From Alistipes sp. (GTDB lineage Bacteria; Bacteroidota; Bacteroidia; Bacteroidales; Rikenellaceae), in NCBI GenBank assembly GCA_017384185.1, contig JAFNUH010000219.1, positions 1 through 7,412 on the forward strand: a DNA stretch of 7,412 nt, in the 5' to 3' direction. The first letter of the stretch is position 1. Every line of letters begins with the position of its first letter. A model generated the notes under the pieces. It was not told the origin of the DNA. It saw nothing but the letters and a program-made list of their open reading frames with translations, and did not search any database. A program made the translations under genes and the position numbers. Positions 5,977-7,412 of this stretch are shown one piece after another.

Positions 5977-7412
5977 ATGAAGAAAACTATTATTGACCTT
6001 TTTGAGCAGTCGGTTGCCAAGTTTGGTGAGCGCACGTTCTTATTGGAGAAACACGATGGCGAGTTCCGTCCTACAACCTATGCCGAGTGTAAGGAGCTGG
6101 CATTGCAGATTGGTGCAGGTTTGACCTCGCTTGGTTTGAAGCCTAAGCAGACGGTCTCAATCCTTGCCGAGGGATGTAATAATTGGATTCTCTCGGAGTT
6201 GGGTCTCTTGTACGCAGGAACTATCAGCGTGCCCCTCTCTATCAAGCTGGAGGAGGCTAACGACTTGTTGTTCCGTCTGCGTCACGCCGATGTTGTGGCT
6301 ATCTTCGTGTCACGTAACCAGCTGCCTAAGTTCCGCAAGATTCGTGAGCAGTTGCCCCTTATCGAGCACGTTATCGTCTTCGACTGCGAGACTGAGTTGC
6401 AGGAGGGCGAAATGTTCCTCTCGGAGTTGATGGCTAAGGGTGCAGAGTATCTCAAAGAGAATAAGGAGGAGTTCTTGAAGATAGGTCAGGCTGTGCAGAA
6501 CGACGACTATGCAACAATCACCTATACTTCGGGTACTACCGCCGACCCCAAGGGCGTAATCCTCACACACCGTAACTATACGGCAAACGTTGAGCAGGCA
6601 TTGACCCGTATCTCAATCCCTTCGGATTATACGATGTTCATCATCCTGCCTCTTGACCACTGCTTTGCACACGTTGCAGGTTTCTATATTATGGTGGCGT
6701 GTGGTGCTTCGGTAGCAACTACTCAGGTGGGTCGCACGCCGATGGAGACATTGAAGAACGTACCCGTCAATATCAAGGAGGTTAAGCCCCACGTGTTGTT
6801 GTCAGTACCTGCTTTGGCTAAGAATTTCCGTAAGTCTATCGAGACCTCTATCAAGAAGCAGGGTCCCAAGGTTGAGAAGTTGTTTAAGTTTGCGTTGAAG
6901 GTTGCCTACGAGTATAATCAGGATGGTCTGAACAAGGGTAAGGGCTGGCGCTTTATCTTGAAGCCGCTGGTTGCCCTGTTCGATAAGATTCTCTTCGAGA
7001 AGGTACGTCAGGGATTTGGTGGCAATATCAAGTTCTTTGTGGGTGGTGGTGCGTTGCTCGACTCGGAGTTGCAGCGCTTCTTCTACGCCGTAGGTATGCC
7101 TATGTTGCAGGGTTACGGTCTCTCGGAGGCTACACCCATCATCTCGGCTAACTCGCTGGGCGCAGGTCGTCACCGCTTCGGTTCATCGGGTAAGGTTATC
7201 CAGCCTTTGGAGTTGAAGATTTTGGATGACGAGGGTCGAGAGATGCCCACAGGCGTTAAGGGTGAGATTGTCATCAAGGGCGAGAACGTTATGGCAGGCT
7301 ACTGGAAGAACCCCACAGCTACTGCCGACACCGTGAAGGATGGCTGGCTCTACACGGGCGATATGGGATATATGGGCGAGGATGGTTTCCTCTATGTGCT
7401 GGGCCGCTTCAA
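5977..7412 (+). CDS. Long-chain acyl-CoA synthetase-type AMP-binding enzyme, 3' end cut
   Basis: This ANL-superfamily enzyme activates a carboxylic acid, probably a long-chain fatty acid, to the acyl-adenylate and then to acyl-CoA with ATP and CoA. The start ATG at 5977 gives MKKTIIDLFEQSVAKFGERT, a normal N-terminus. The 478 residues seen cover nearly the whole N-terminal adenylation domain. The phosphate-binding loop is YTSGTTADPKGV (183-194), followed by LPLDHCFAHVAGFY (224-237), the adenine-side motif QGYGLSEATP (378-387) and the ATP-ribose motif WLYTGDMG (457-464). The hinge region begins at LGRF (475-478). The mobile C-terminal lid with the catalytic lysine lies beyond the window; about 70-120 residues are missing. 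The P-loop has Ala189 where the family usually has Gly or Ser. Long inserted helices around 285-345 fit the FadD/bacterial long-chain synthetase group rather than acetyl-CoA synthetase. The exact chain-length preference cannot be read from sequence. Likely co-transcribed with lepA. Confidence 0.9.
   Translation, partial: MKKTIIDLFEQSVAKFGERTFLLEKHDGEFRPTTYAECKELALQIGAGLTSLGLKPKQTVSILAEGCNNWILSELGLLYAGTISVPLSIKLEEANDLLFRLRHADVVAIFVSRNQLPKFRKIREQLPLIEHVIVFDCETELQEGEMFLSELMAKGAEYLKENKEEFLKIGQAVQNDDYATITYTSGTTADPKGVILTHRNYTANVEQALTRISIPSDYTMFIILPLDHCFAHVAGFYIMVACGASVATTQVGRTPMETLKNVPVNIKEVKPHVLLSVPALAKNFRKSIETSIKKQGPKVEKLFKFALKVAYEYNQDGLNKGKGWRFILKPLVALFDKILFEKVRQGFGGNIKFFVGGGALLDSELQRFFYAVGMPMLQGYGLSEATPIISANSLGAGRHRFGSSGKVIQPLELKILDDEGREMPTGVKGEIVIKGENVMAGYWKNPTATADTVKDGWLYTGDMGYMGEDGFLYVLGRF

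Noticed and set aside
1..7412. An undescribed multi-gene system, mobile element, CRISPR array or RNA gene
   Set aside because: All five coding regions belong to known families. I saw no transposase or integrase, no regularly spaced repeats, and no tRNA or rRNA sequence on reading both strands.

Overview
The window looks like a chromosomal housekeeping segment from a member of the Bacteroidota, most likely order Bacteroidales. Three promoter-like sites match the Bacteroidota -7 box TAnnTTTG. The start codons lack Shine-Dalgarno sequences and sit behind A/T-rich leaders. The encoded proteins (PheT, LepA, a UbiA-like prenyltransferase and an AMP-binding acyl-CoA ligase) read like Bacteroidales orthologues. 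A Rikenellaceae/Alistipes-like source is only a guess from codon style.

The left half is transcribed leftward. From its promoter near 3960 the order is ubiA-like prenyltransferase (3934 to 3053), a ten-helix EamA/DMT transporter (3044 to 2148, 8 bases further on), then pheT (2088 leftward, cut by the window edge after 696 codons). The first two genes are almost certainly one transcript. PheT follows after 59 bases and has its own -7 box, so it can be transcribed independently as well as by read-through.

The right half is transcribed rightward. lepA (4124 to 5914) has a well-formed -33/-7 promoter. After 62 bases comes a long-chain acyl-CoA synthetase-type gene (5977 onward, cut at the right edge after 478 codons). 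No promoter or terminator is visible between them, so co-transcription is the simplest reading.

The two halves diverge from a 189-base A/T-rich intergenic region (3935 to 4123). It carries both promoters and several small inverted and direct repeats. The two promoters also settle two start codons: the longest open frames of ubiA and lepA begin upstream of the predicted transcription starts, so the internal ATGs at 3934 and 4124 are preferred.

Functionally the genes cover translation (PheRS beta subunit, elongation factor 4), respiratory quinone-type prenylation, fatty acid activation and membrane transport of an unknown metabolite. I see no mobile element, CRISPR array, RNA gene, defence module or other undescribed multi-gene system. 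The points worth a second look are regulatory details and a few residue-level oddities.
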